From Pseudomonadota bacterium (GTDB lineage Bacteria; Pseudomonadota; Gammaproteobacteria; Burkholderiales; Methylophilaceae), in the NCBI GenBank assembly GCA_029549705.1, contig JAKPIR010000407.1:1-11367 (forward strand): a DNA stretch of 11,367 bases, in the 5' to 3' direction. The notes under the pieces were generated by a model that was given only the letters and a program-made list of their open reading frames with translations, was not told the DNA's origin and did no database searches. The position numbers and the translations under genes were made by a program. The first letter of the stretch is position 1, and each line of letters starts with the position of its first letter. This document shows positions 1-8,213 of the stretch, piece by piece.

Positions 1-1383
1 TAAATGGTTGGTGGGTTCATCCAATAGCAGCAAATTGGGGCGCGTCCAAATGAGTAACGCCAATGCTAAACGCGATTTTTCACCGCCAGAAAAATTTGCA
101 CAAGGCGTACGCGCCATATCACCCTTAAAATCAAAGCCACCCAAGTAATTCAGGTGCTCTTGCTCTCGTGTTAAGGGGTCTAACTTCATCATGTGCTGCA
201 AGGGTGATTCATCTGGTCGCAATTGCTCTAGCTGGTGCTGAGCAAAGTAGCCAATGTTTAACTCTTTACCCTCCACGCGCTTGCCGCTTAAGGGCTGTAG
301 TTCATTGGCCAAAAGTTTAATCAACGTAGTTTTACCTGCGCCATTACGACCCAGTAACCCGATACGTTCGCCGGGACGAATGGCCAACACAATATTTTTA
401 ATGAGTGCCACATTGTTGTAACCAACACTCATGTCATCAAGCACCAGCAATGGATCGGGTGCAGCAATCGGTGGCCTAAACTCAAAACTAAATTGCGAAT
501 CGACATGCGCGGCAGAAATCATTTCCATGCGCTCAAGCGCTTTAATGCGGCTTTGCGCCTGACGGGCTTTGGTAGCTTGCACACGAAAGCGATCAATATA
601 GCTATGCAAGTGAGCGACTTTGCGTTGTTGCTTTTCAAACATTGCTTGCTGCAAAGCCAGTTTTTCTGCACGCTGACGCTCAAAATCAGAATACCCACCA
701 CGATATAGCGTTAAGGTTTGCTGCTCGATGTGCGCGATGTGGTTCACAATCGCATCCAAAAAATCTCTATCATGCGAGATTAACAACAATGTGCCGCGAT
801 AACTCTGTAGCCAACCTTCCAGCCAAATCACCGCATCTAAATCCAAATGGTTGGTCGGTTCATCAAGCAATAATAAATCTGAACGGCACATTAATGCACG
901 CGCCAAATTTAAGCGCACGCGCCAACCGCCAGAAAAGGTAGAAACTGGCTGTAATAAATTTTGCTGGCTAAAACCTAAGCCATTGAGTAATTCCGCTGCC
1001 CGCGCTTTTGCACTGTAGCCATCAATATCGGTAAGTCTTTGGTGCAGTTCACCTATATGCTCGCCCTGATGATTAGTTTCGGCCTCGGCTAGCGCTTTCT
1101 CGACTGCTCTTAGTTCAACATCGCCATCCAGCACAAAATCGATAGCCGATACAGGCAATGCTGGCGTTTCTTGCGCCACATGCGCCACCACCCAGCTTGC
1201 GGGCATTTCTAAACTGCCTGATTCCACATGCATTTCACCACGCAATAGCGCAAATAATGAAGATTTTCCAGCACCATTGGCCCCAGTTAAGCCTACTTTA
1301 TGGCCAGGATGCAGTTGCAGGGATGCGGATTGAATGAGTACTTTAACGCCGCGTGCGAGAGTGAGTTGTTTAAATTGAATCAA
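1..1383 (-). CDS. yheS: ABC-F family ATPase, YheS type (3' end outside window)
   Basis: This is a soluble protein with two ABC ATPase domains and no membrane domain. ABC-F proteins bind the ribosomal E-site region and modulate translation; the exact job of YheS is less certain. Read on the minus strand, 461 codons are open to the left edge, which cuts the second domain just after its Walker B. Domain 1 has Walker A GANGAGKS (residues 34-41), signature SGGW from S151 and Walker B LLDEPTNH with D174-E175. An arginine/lysine/glutamine-rich interdomain linker lies at roughly 238-290. Domain 2 has Walker A GRNGAGKT from G345, signature FSGGEK with S432 and LLLLDEPTNHL ending at 461. Family members are about 640 residues, so about 170 are missing. 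The start is TTG at 1383-1381: the protein then begins (M)IQFKQL, matching the usual YheS N-terminus (MIVFSSL in E. coli), and no ATG lies between it and the in-frame TAG at 1437-1435. Another TTG at 1419 would add 12 residues. Uup is the main alternative identity, but the domain 1 sequence and linker fit YheS better. Confidence 0.93.
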   Translation of the reverse strand, partial: MIQFKQLTLARGVKVLIQSASLQLHPGHKVGLTGANGAGKSSLFALLRGEMHVESGSLEMPASWVVAHVAQETPALPVSAIDFVLDGDVELRAVEKALAEAETNHQGEHIGELHQRLTDIDGYSAKARAAELLNGLGFSQQNLLQPVSTFSGGWRVRLNLARALMCRSDLLLLDEPTNHLDLDAVIWLEGWLQSYRGTLLLISHDRDFLDAIVNHIAHIEQQTLTLYRGGYSDFERQRAEKLALQQAMFEKQQRKVAHLHSYIDRFRVQATKARQAQSRIKALERMEMISAAHVDSQFSFEFRPPIAAPDPLLVLDDMSVGYNNVALIKNIVLAIRPGERIGLLGRNGAGKTTLIKLLANELQPLSGKRVEGKELNIGYFAQHQLEQLRPDESPLQHMMKLDPLTREQEHLNYLGGFDFKGDMARTPCANFSGGEKSRLALALLIWTRPNLLLLDEPTNHL

Positions 1384-1436
1384 TTGATAACCGTTAATTT
1401 TAAAAGTCCAGTCAACCAAGTTTGACCAGTTGCGCT

Positions 1437-1468
1437 ATTCTAATGGATAAGTAATCGATTTTTGACAA
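1437..1468 (-). promoter_or_regulatory. Candidate promoter for the ABC-F gene
   Basis: On the minus strand, TTGTCA (1468-1463) resembles a -35 box and TAGAAT (1442-1437) a -10 box. The 20-base spacer is longer than the usual 16-18, so this is only a candidate. It lies about 55 bases upstream of the TTG start. No other better-spaced pair was seen on this strand in the divergent gap. Confidence 0.25.
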
Positions 1469-1488
1469 CTTTTTATTGTGCTGACGTC

Positions 1489-1497
1489 TGCTGTAAT
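1489..1497 (+). promoter_or_regulatory. Candidate extended -10 promoter for yhdP operon
   Basis: TGCTGTAAT reads as an extended -10 element: TG, one base, then TGTAAT, which matches five of six consensus bases. It would start transcription about 70 bases before the yhdP ATG. No -35 box stands at a normal distance. A perfect TTGACA at 1462-1467 is 24 bases upstream, too far for a standard sigma-70 promoter. The 193-base gap between the divergent genes (1384-1576) shows nothing else clear. Confidence 0.3.
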
Positions 1498-1576
1498 GCC
1501 AGTTTCAGCCAATATTGAAGTAAAATATCAGTCTGCAGTTATCCACTTCACAGCATAGAACAAACAAACCTACCGA

Positions 1577-4500
1577 ATGGTTACAAAAACACTACGACTC
1601 ATTAGCCGCGTTATTTTAAGACTCATTACATTTGTCGTGGTAGTCATGGTGCTCGTAGCGCTTGTGATTCAGTTTTATGTCTTCCCCAATATTGACCATT
1701 ACAAAAACGATATTGCGCGATTTGCGAGCAAGGCTGCGCAACAAAAAATTGAAATTGGCCACATTAAAGCCAGCTGGGAAAAACTTAACCCGCGCTTAGA
1801 TTTTGCGAATATTGATATTTATGACGCCCAAAATCGCCCTGCACTTCAGCTTAAAAAAACAAATGTCACATTCTCTTGGCTAACTATTCCACTATTGGAA
1901 CCGCATCTGGCTAATTTGGTCATTCGTGAACCTGAACTCACTATTAGAAGAAACCGCGAAGGTGAGATTTTTATTGCCGGCATCAGCATGGATGGTCAAT
2001 CAAAACCTGACTTACCCAATTGGCTGTTACGTCAGTCGCAATTTCAAATCAAAAACGCAAAAGTCATCTGGCAAGATGAAATGCGAAACGCGCCGCCGTT
2101 AAGCCTGAATAATTTAAATTTACAGGTGAATAGCCCTCCGTGGGCAAGTCTTCTTAAAAACCATCGAATTCGTTTGACAGCAACACCAAGCATCGGCACC
2201 AGTAATGCAATTAATATTGATGCTAACGTATATGGTAATGATGTCAGCCAACTTAAAGAATGGCGCGGCACACTCGAAGCCAATCTCAAAGATGCGGATA
2301 TGGCAGCCTTTAAACCATGGGTCAACTACGCTGCATTCACACACCCCATCGAACTACAGACGGGTAAAGGTTCTGCTGAAATCAGCCTACAGTTTGATGA
2401 CGCGCAAGTACAAGCCCTGAGTGGAAAGTTAGCGCTGGACGGTGTGAAAATTCAGTTAAGAACCCATGCAGAAGCGGTGCAATTGAATCAACTGGCAGGC
2501 AAATTCAACTGGATTAACACTATCAACTCGCAAAAGCTCAATGTTGAAAATATCACCTTGACTGCCAGCAACGGCCTTAAAATTGACAACTTATCAGGCA
2601 GCTTTACCGATACGATGGCTGGCAACCGCTCACTCAACTTCAAACTCCCTGAAGTTGATTTAGCGTTAATACAGCCTTACTTATTACAATTACCGATACC
2701 CGCCCAGCCCTTGCAAAAACTAACGCAGCTTGCGCCAAAAGGAAAATTAGAGCGCCTTGTGTTTAGCTGGAGTGGTAACAAAACCCAAACAAATACATAT
2801 CAGATTGAGACAAAATTTAATGGATTGGGCATTTCAGCGCATGAGAAAATTCCGGGATTTAGCAATTTAACAGGCGTCATCAACGCTAATCAAAAGACAG
2901 GAAAGGTAACATTACATAGCAACAAGGCGTTGCTGGATTTTAAAGGAATATTACGCTGGCCGATTCCTGCGGATACGTTAGATGGCGACATTAGCTGGAA
3001 TCTCAACGATCAAGCGAACAAAATTCAAATCAAAGAATTAAAAATCAGTAATCCACACTTGGCAGGTAGCTTAAACGCCAGTTACTTGATGGATGGCGTT
3101 AAAGGTGGGCTGCTGGACTTAAAAGGCAACTTTGGCAATGGCAATGCCAAGTACGCGCCCTTTTATTACCCAACGATTTTAGGTGAAACCACGCTACATT
3201 GGTTAGACACGTCCATTCTATCTGGACGCGCTGAAGATATTCACCTGACAGTAAAAGGCCGTTTAGCTGACTTTCCATTTGTAGACAGTAAAAACAACCT
3301 GGATAGCAAACTTGGCCTGTTCAGGGTGACGGCTAAAGTGAGCGATAGCGTTTTGGAATTTGGTGCTGGCTGGCCGCACATTGAAGATTTGGGCATAGAT
3401 TTACTGTTTGAAGGCAAACGCATGGAGCTCAATGCCAATACGGGAAGAATTTCGGGCAACCAGATTATCAAAAGCAAAACCACCATCGCGCAATTAGACG
3501 CAGATTCACCACTACTCGTCATCGATAGCGAGGTTAAAGGAAATGTTGAAAATGGTATTCAATTTGTGAACAAAAGCCCAGTTGTAACCGTGACACAGGG
3601 GTTTACTGAAGGCTTAAAAACCAGCGGCCAAGGTAAACTGAATCTGAACTTAAAAATTCCACTGCAAAATATTGAAGCGTCTCAATATAAAGGGCAATAT
3701 CAAATCGTTGAAGGACGTATGGAATCAGAGAACATTCCTACACTCACCAATATCAATGGCGCGCTTGAGTTTACAGAAAGTAATTTAACAGCAAAAAATA
3801 TCAGTGCAAGTGCTTTTGGTAGCCCTGTTACACTAAATTTGACGACAGGAAAAGACAAAACGATTTACGTCAACACCAAAGGAAAAATTGCAGATTCGAC
3901 CATAAAGCAACTCATCAAAAGCCAAGGACAGAACGCTCAGTCTCTTTCTAACGTAACAAACTATCTAAATGGCAGTACGGATTGGACTGGCAACATCGCT
4001 ATTCGAAAACCTAACGTCGATATCAGTATTCAATCAAATTTGGTCGGCATTGGCTCAAATCTACCGGTGCCGTTGTACAAAGCATCGAATGAAGCCCTAA
4101 ACTTGCGAATCGATAAAATACAAACCCCAAACAATGAAACAATCTACGTATCTTTAGGCAACAGAGTGGCAGCCAAATTGGTGCGTACTGGAGAAATCGG
4201 TCAATTTGTATTTGATCGCGGTGCTATTCAACTCAACGCAATCACAACAAATGACATTAAGCCCTTTGATGGCTCGCTACGCAAAGGCTTGCTGCTATCG
4301 GGCAACCTTGATTATCTGGATGCAGATGCCTGGCGAAATGTGATGCGTGATATTTCTGGCGCTGAAAAAAATAAAGGCAGCTTTTCTATGCCTAAAATGG
4401 ATCTAAAAATCAACACCCTTGATATTTTTGATCGGCGTATTAATCAGCTCAAGCTGACCAACACAACAGATAAAGACGACCTGCGTTTAACCCTACAAAG

Positions 4501-5491
4501 CAATGAAATCTCTGGTGATTTACAATGGTCAAGCCAAAATAATGGCAAGCTCATCGCTAGGCTCACTAATTTAACTGTGCCAGAAGCCTCGCCTAATCAA
4601 AACAAAATAAAAGACAAAGAAACATCAGTCAACGAATTCAAAAAACTCGAGCAGGATTACCCCGCATTGGACATTACTGCAACGCAATTTATTTACAACA
4701 AGAAAAACTTTGGCGCACTCGAACTTGTCGCTTATCCGCAAAATGACAACTGGAATATTGAAAAATTAAAGCTCATTAAGTCCGACAGCATCATCAGCGC
4801 TGAAGGCCAATGGAATAACTGGGTAAAAAACCCAAATACTTACCTCAACATTACCTGGGACATTAAGAATCTTGGTAAAACACTTAATCAAGTGGGCTAT
4901 CCTGACACGATCAAAGGCGGCGAAGGCACATTGAGCGCACAACTGCATTGGCCAGGCAGCCCGCACCAATTTAATTCAAAAGGCTTAAACGGTGATTTAC
5001 AATTGGACTTAAAAAAAGGCCAGTTTTTAAAAGTACAACCGGGGGTTGGCCGGCTTTTAGGTTTATTAAGTCTGCAGAGTTTGCCACGCAGACTCACCTT
5101 AGACTTTAGAGATTTGTTCAGCAATGGCTTTGCTTTTGATAGTATCAATGGTACTGCCAAAATCAGCCAAGGCGTAATGCGCAGTGATAACTTTCAAATG
5201 TCCGGCCCCGCTGCTGATGTCGCCATTAAGGGGGAAACCAACTTGCAAAATGAAACGCAACATCTATATGTCAAAGTGCTGCCACATGTGAGTGACAGCC
5301 TTTCGCTTGCTGCATTGGCTGGCGGCCCGCTGGCGGGTGCTGTGGCATTCTTAGCGCAAAAAATATTAAAAGATCCTTTTAACAAAATCGCCTCAAGTGA
5401 ATATGAAATTATTGGAACTTGGGATAACCCGCAAGAAGTCAACGCCCCCAAGGCAGTGCCTGAGGCAAATCAAGCTTCACCGCTTCAATGA
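1577..5491 (+). CDS. yhdP: YhdP family AsmA-like membrane-anchored phospholipid transporter
   Basis: This gene encodes a 1304-residue protein of the YhdP/DUF3971 family (E. coli YhdP is about 1266). In E. coli, YhdP acts with the AsmA-like proteins TamB and YdbH in carrying phospholipids from the inner to the outer membrane across the periplasm. The sequence shows a short basic N-terminus (K4, R7, R11, R15) and one membrane helix at about 16-36. A very long periplasmic region with the alternating pattern of AsmA-type beta-strand repeats follows. The best-conserved part is the AsmA-like C-terminal region from about residue 1139: GDLQLDLKKGQFLKVQPG, then GRLLGLLSLQSLPRRL, then a hydrophobic glycine/alanine-rich helix at about 1243-1264 before a short polar tail. 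ATG 1577 is preceded in frame by a TAG at 1556, so no longer start is possible with ATG. No clear Shine-Dalgarno sequence precedes it. It is first of three close-packed genes, 30 bases before the nitrilase-type gene. Transport of phospholipid is inferred from the family, not seen directly. Confidence 0.92.
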   Translation: MVTKTLRLISRVILRLITFVVVVMVLVALVIQFYVFPNIDHYKNDIARFASKAAQQKIEIGHIKASWEKLNPRLDFANIDIYDAQNRPALQLKKTNVTFSWLTIPLLEPHLANLVIREPELTIRRNREGEIFIAGISMDGQSKPDLPNWLLRQSQFQIKNAKVIWQDEMRNAPPLSLNNLNLQVNSPPWASLLKNHRIRLTATPSIGTSNAINIDANVYGNDVSQLKEWRGTLEANLKDADMAAFKPWVNYAAFTHPIELQTGKGSAEISLQFDDAQVQALSGKLALDGVKIQLRTHAEAVQLNQLAGKFNWINTINSQKLNVENITLTASNGLKIDNLSGSFTDTMAGNRSLNFKLPEVDLALIQPYLLQLPIPAQPLQKLTQLAPKGKLERLVFSWSGNKTQTNTYQIETKFNGLGISAHEKIPGFSNLTGVINANQKTGKVTLHSNKALLDFKGILRWPIPADTLDGDISWNLNDQANKIQIKELKISNPHLAGSLNASYLMDGVKGGLLDLKGNFGNGNAKYAPFYYPTILGETTLHWLDTSILSGRAEDIHLTVKGRLADFPFVDSKNNLDSKLGLFRVTAKVSDSVLEFGAGWPHIEDLGIDLLFEGKRMELNANTGRISGNQIIKSKTTIAQLDADSPLLVIDSEVKGNVENGIQFVNKSPVVTVTQGFTEGLKTSGQGKLNLNLKIPLQNIEASQYKGQYQIVEGRMESENIPTLTNINGALEFTESNLTAKNISASAFGSPVTLNLTTGKDKTIYVNTKGKIADSTIKQLIKSQGQNAQSLSNVTNYLNGSTDWTGNIAIRKPNVDISIQSNLVGIGSNLPVPLYKASNEALNLRIDKIQTPNNETIYVSLGNRVAAKLVRTGEIGQFVFDRGAIQLNAITTNDIKPFDGSLRKGLLLSGNLDYLDADAWRNVMRDISGAEKNKGSFSMPKMDLKINTLDIFDRRINQLKLTNTTDKDDLRLTLQSNEISGDLQWSSQNNGKLIARLTNLTVPEASPNQNKIKDKETSVNEFKKLEQDYPALDITATQFIYNKKNFGALELVAYPQNDNWNIEKLKLIKSDSIISAEGQWNNWVKNPNTYLNITWDIKNLGKTLNQVGYPDTIKGGEGTLSAQLHWPGSPHQFNSKGLNGDLQLDLKKGQFLKVQPGVGRLLGLLSLQSLPRRLTLDFRDLFSNGFAFDSINGTAKISQGVMRSDNFQMSGPAADVAIKGETNLQNETQHLYVKVLPHVSDSLSLAALAGGPLAGAVAFLAQKILKDPFNKIASSEYEIIGTWDNPQEVNAPKAVPEANQASPLQ

Positions 5492-5510
5492 TGTATGATG
5501 TAATTAATCC

Positions 5511-5515
5511 AAGGA
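5511..5515 (+). promoter_or_regulatory. Ribosome binding site of the nitrilase-family gene
   Basis: AAGGA stands six bases before the ATG at 5522. It is the only clear Shine-Dalgarno sequence seen among the five genes and supports that start. It sits in the 30-base gap after the yhdP stop. Confidence 0.75.
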
Positions 5516-5521
5516 TATAAA

Positions 5522-6364
5522 ATGTCAGCTACAAACACAGCCCCTAAACAAGAAATTGTTAAAATCGCAGCCATCCAAATGGCTTCTGGCCCAAATGTTG
5601 CGGCTAACTTGAGTGAAGCCAAACGCCTCATTGAAACCGCAGTGAACCAAGGTGCCAGACTGGTTGTGTTGCCTGAATATTTCGCGATTATGGGCTTAAA
5701 CGACACTGACAAAGTAGCTGTACGCGAGCAAGAAGGTAGCGGCCCCATCCAGGATTTTTTAAGCAGCACTGCTAAAAAAAACAAAATCTGGATAATTGGC
5801 GGCACAGTACCGTTGGTCAGCCAATTTCCCAATAAGGTACGCAATAGCTGCCTAGTGTATGACGACCGAGGTAAACAAGTCGCGCGGTACGATAAAATCC
5901 ACCTGTTTGGCCTAGATTTGGGTAATGAACACTATCATGAAGAAAATACCATTGAAGCAGGAGATGCAGTAAAGGTGGTAGAAACCCCGTTTGGTAGCGT
6001 AGGTCTTTCTGTGTGCTACGACTTGCGATTTCCTGAACTTTATCGCGCAATGGGTAAAGTCAATATCATTGTGGTGCCCGCCGCATTTACTGACACAACA
6101 GGCAAGGCGCATTGGGAAACGTTAATCCGCGCCAGAGCCATTGAAAACCTATCTTATGTCATTGCACCAGCGCAGGGTGGCTACCATGTTTCAGGCCGTG
6201 AAACGCATGGCAATACCATGATCGTGGACCCTTGGGGCGTGATTTTAGATCGACTGCCTCGCGGCTCTGGGGTTGTGATTGCCACCATGAACCCCAAATA
6301 CCAAGAAAGCCTAAGAAAAAGCTTGCCGGCATTGAAACATCGCACCATTAAATCTGTCGGATGA
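5522..6364 (+). CDS. Carbon-nitrogen hydrolase, Nit1/deaminated glutathione amidase type
   Basis: This is a 280-residue cytoplasmic member of the nitrilase superfamily covering one complete domain. The Glu-Lys-Cys catalytic triad is intact: E52 in VVLPEYF, K125 in YDKIHLF and C165 in SVCYDLRFPELYR. The CYDLRFPELYR form and the length are typical of the Nit1/YbeM branch. Studied members of that branch hydrolyse deaminated glutathione, a side product of transaminases acting on glutathione, to 2-oxoglutarate and cysteinylglycine. Substrate assignment within this superfamily is unreliable from sequence alone, so another small amide remains possible. The ATG at 5522 is supported by AAGGA six bases upstream. 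The gene lies 30 bases after yhdP and 29 before tldD in the same direction, so co-transcription is likely. The same neighbour set is recalled from other beta- and gammaproteobacteria, for example Pseudomonas. No truncation or missing active-site residue is seen. Confidence 0.92.
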   Translation: MSATNTAPKQEIVKIAAIQMASGPNVAANLSEAKRLIETAVNQGARLVVLPEYFAIMGLNDTDKVAVREQEGSGPIQDFLSSTAKKNKIWIIGGTVPLVSQFPNKVRNSCLVYDDRGKQVARYDKIHLFGLDLGNEHYHEENTIEAGDAVKVVETPFGSVGLSVCYDLRFPELYRAMGKVNIIVVPAAFTDTTGKAHWETLIRARAIENLSYVIAPAQGGYHVSGRETHGNTMIVDPWGVILDRLPRGSGVVIATMNPKYQESLRKSLPALKHRTIKSVG

Positions 6365-6393
6365 TTAAACCTACCAATCCATTGAAAACCTAA

Positions 6394-7869
6394 ATGAAAA
6401 ACCCAGAGAACGCTAGTCAATCATCACTCACCAAAGGCACGCATTTTGAGGCTGCTACGCAGGCTTTACTGACACCCGCAAGTTTAGAAGTGCCGCAGTT
6501 GCAACTTGTGCTGGCTGAGATGATGTCGCACCATATTGATTACGCAGATTTATATTTTCAGTACAGTCGTGCAGAGAGCTGGAGCCTTGAAGAAGGCCAA
6601 GTCAAATCGGGTAATTTTTCAATTGACCAAGGCGTGGGAGTGCGTGCCGTGAGTGGTGAAAAAACCGCTTTTGCCTACTCAGACGATATTACGTTTGATG
6701 CATTACAAGCTGCCGCAAAAGCCACAAAATCCATTGCCAGTTTAGGCCAAGAGCAAACAGCACACAAAATTATTACACGCCAAACGCCGCAACTCTATTT
6801 ACCGCAAGACCCGATCGCCTCACTTTCAGCAGAGGCCAAAGTGAAATTATTAGAGCGCCTAGAACAATATGCCCGTCAACTGGATACGCGCATCACGCAA
6901 GTGACTGCCTCAATTACGGGCGAATACGAAGTAGTGATGGTGGCGCGCCATGATGGCGTAATGGCGGCTGATGTGCGCCCGTTGGTACGTGTAGGCATTA
7001 ACGTGATTGCCGAACACAATGGCCGCCGTGAGCAAGGCTCGGCAGGCGGTGGCGGACGTTTTGACTACAGCTATTTTACGGATGAAGTATTACACGATTA
7101 TGCGCAAAAAGCTGTACACCAAGCCATTATCAACCTTGATGCGCGCCCCGCCCCAGCGGGTAGCATGACAGTGGTATTAGGCGCTGGCTGGCCTGGCATT
7201 TTGCTGCATGAAGCCATTGGCCACGGCTTGGAAGGTGACTTTAACCGCAAAGGCAGCTCCGCTTTCAGCAACATGATTGGTCAGCAAGTCGCCGCTAAAG
7301 GCATCACCATTGTGGATGACGGCACCATTGCCGACCGTCGCGGCTCACTCAGCATGGATGACGAAGGCAACCCGACGAATCGAACCGTGCTGATAGAAGA
7401 CGGTATTTTGCGCGGCTACATTCAGGACACGCTCAACGCGCGCCTAATGAACATGCCCGTCACTGGCAATGCCCGCCGCGAAAGCTACGCACATATCCCC
7501 ATGCCGCGCATGACCAACACGTATATGTTGAACGGCACCACGCCGCCGGAAGAAATTATTAAATCAGTCAAAAAAGGCCTTTTTGCGGCCAACTTTGGCG
7601 GTGGCCAAGTGGATATCACCAGTGGCAAATTTGTATTTAGCGCGGCTGAAGCCTACATGATTGAAGACGGCAAAATCACTTACCCAGTGAAAGGTGCAAC
7701 GCTCATTGGCAACGGTCCAGAGGTATTAAAGCGTGTGAGCATGATAGGCAACGATATGGCATTAGACAGCGGCGTTGGCACTTGCGGTAAAGAAGGCCAA
7801 AGTGTGCCTGTGGGTGTGGGTCAACCAACGTTAAAAATTGATGGGCTGACGGTGGGTGGGACGGCATAG
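6394..7869 (+). CDS. tldD: TldD, metalloprotease subunit of TldD/TldE
   Basis: TldD is the catalytic, metal-binding subunit of a protease that pairs with TldE (PmbA). In E. coli the pair matures microcin B17 and degrades the antitoxin CcdA; it takes unfolded or modified peptides in the cytoplasm. The 491-residue protein carries the family's metal motif HEAIGH (H272, E273, H277) followed by GLEGDF. A third ligand candidate is C464 in GTCGKEGQ. These sit ten residues later than E. coli H262/E263/C454, because the N-terminus is about ten residues longer. Other conserved blocks are IDQGVGVRA, GGGGRF, RRESYAHIPMPRMTNTYM, NFGGGQVDITSGKFVFS and the C-terminal LTVGGTA. The family is usually near 480 residues, so the protein is complete. 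An in-frame TAA directly before ATG 6394 rules out a longer start. No Shine-Dalgarno sequence is visible, so translational coupling to the upstream gene 29 bases away is possible. No pmbA/tldE gene is present in this window. Confidence 0.96.
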   Translation: MKNPENASQSSLTKGTHFEAATQALLTPASLEVPQLQLVLAEMMSHHIDYADLYFQYSRAESWSLEEGQVKSGNFSIDQGVGVRAVSGEKTAFAYSDDITFDALQAAAKATKSIASLGQEQTAHKIITRQTPQLYLPQDPIASLSAEAKVKLLERLEQYARQLDTRITQVTASITGEYEVVMVARHDGVMAADVRPLVRVGINVIAEHNGRREQGSAGGGGRFDYSYFTDEVLHDYAQKAVHQAIINLDARPAPAGSMTVVLGAGWPGILLHEAIGHGLEGDFNRKGSSAFSNMIGQQVAAKGITIVDDGTIADRRGSLSMDDEGNPTNRTVLIEDGILRGYIQDTLNARLMNMPVTGNARRESYAHIPMPRMTNTYMLNGTTPPEEIIKSVKKGLFAANFGGGQVDITSGKFVFSAAEAYMIEDGKITYPVKGATLIGNGPEVLKRVSMIGNDMALDSGVGTCGKEGQSVPVGVGQPTLKIDGLTVGGTA

Positions 7870-8007
7870 CTATAAAAGCATCAATCTTAAATTACCGTTC
7901 GTTTTGGGTAGAAAAGCTGGGCAAAAATGTAATGCCCGACGCAATAAAATGCGTTTAAACAAAGCATCAATTCAGCTAAATTTCACACACAACCTTTTCA
8001 CCAGCTC

Positions 8008-8034
8008 TGCAAGCCTTTGTTTACAAGGCTTACA
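8008..8034. repeat. Imperfect inverted repeat (hairpin) after tldD
   Basis: AAGCCTT (8011-8017) pairs with AAGGCTT (8025-8031) around a seven-base loop. The outer pairs TG/CA continue the stem after one C-A mismatch. The next bases are ACAGGGGCG, not a run of T, so it does not look like a rho-independent terminator. It might still mark or protect the 3' end of the upstream transcript, or be a copy of a dispersed intergenic repeat. The sequence alone does not decide. Confidence 0.5.
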
Positions 8035-8176
8035 GGGGCGTAAAAATTTCTCGGGAGATTTTAATAGATTTTTTATCATTGCTTACTTATAAAATCGATA
8101 TCCAAACTGAATTTATTGACCATAAATAACCGCGCAATAAATTTACACAAATCCGCGTTTTTAAAACCTCAGCCGT

Positions 8177-8182
8177 TATAAT
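8177..8182 (+). promoter_or_regulatory. Probable -10 box of the mfd promoter
   Basis: A perfect TATAAT lies 31 bases before the mfd ATG, giving an expected transcript start near 8189 and a leader of about 25 bases. Spacers of 15-18 bases give no recognisable -35 box (CGCGTT region), and there is no TG extension. If this is used it is probably a modest promoter or needs an activator. Confidence 0.42.
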
Positions 8183-8213
8183 CTAGCCTTTAGAAATTCA
8201 CACATAAGTAGTC

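Larger units (their letters stand above)
7870..8213. other. Non-coding gap between tldD and mfd
   Basis: These 344 AT-rich bases contain no convincing gene. A GTG-started reading frame from inside the end of tldD to 8092 resembles nothing I know. The gap holds an imperfect hairpin near 8008-8034, an 11-base direct repeat (AAAGCATCAAT at 7875-7885 and 7961-7971, which could be chance), and a TATAAT element at 8177-8182 just before mfd. No canonical rho-independent terminator with a T tract was found. Confidence 0.6.

Noticed and set aside
493..941. Plus-strand reading frames of 71 and 99 residues opposite the ABC-F gene
   Set aside because: They lie wholly inside a well-supported minus-strand gene with intact ATPase motifs, so they are antisense shadows.
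1462..1497. Perfect TTGACA as -35 box paired with TGTAAT
   Set aside because: The spacer is 24 bases, outside the workable range for sigma-70. Only the extended -10 was kept, as a weak candidate.
6137..6393. CCATTGAAAACCTA found both inside the nitrilase gene and just before tldD
   Set aside because: A single 14-base match without further structure. The first copy encodes a normal conserved stretch, so the match is probably coincidence.
8042..8068. TCTC/GAGA inverted repeat followed by a T-rich stretch as a terminator
   Set aside because: Only about three pairs form with a usable loop before T-T mismatches, which is too weak for a terminator stem.
7856..8092. GTG-started 78-residue reading frame overlapping the end of tldD
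   Set aside because: No recognisable domain and no ribosome binding site. It lies in an AT-rich gap and begins within the tldD coding sequence in another frame, so it is probably chance.
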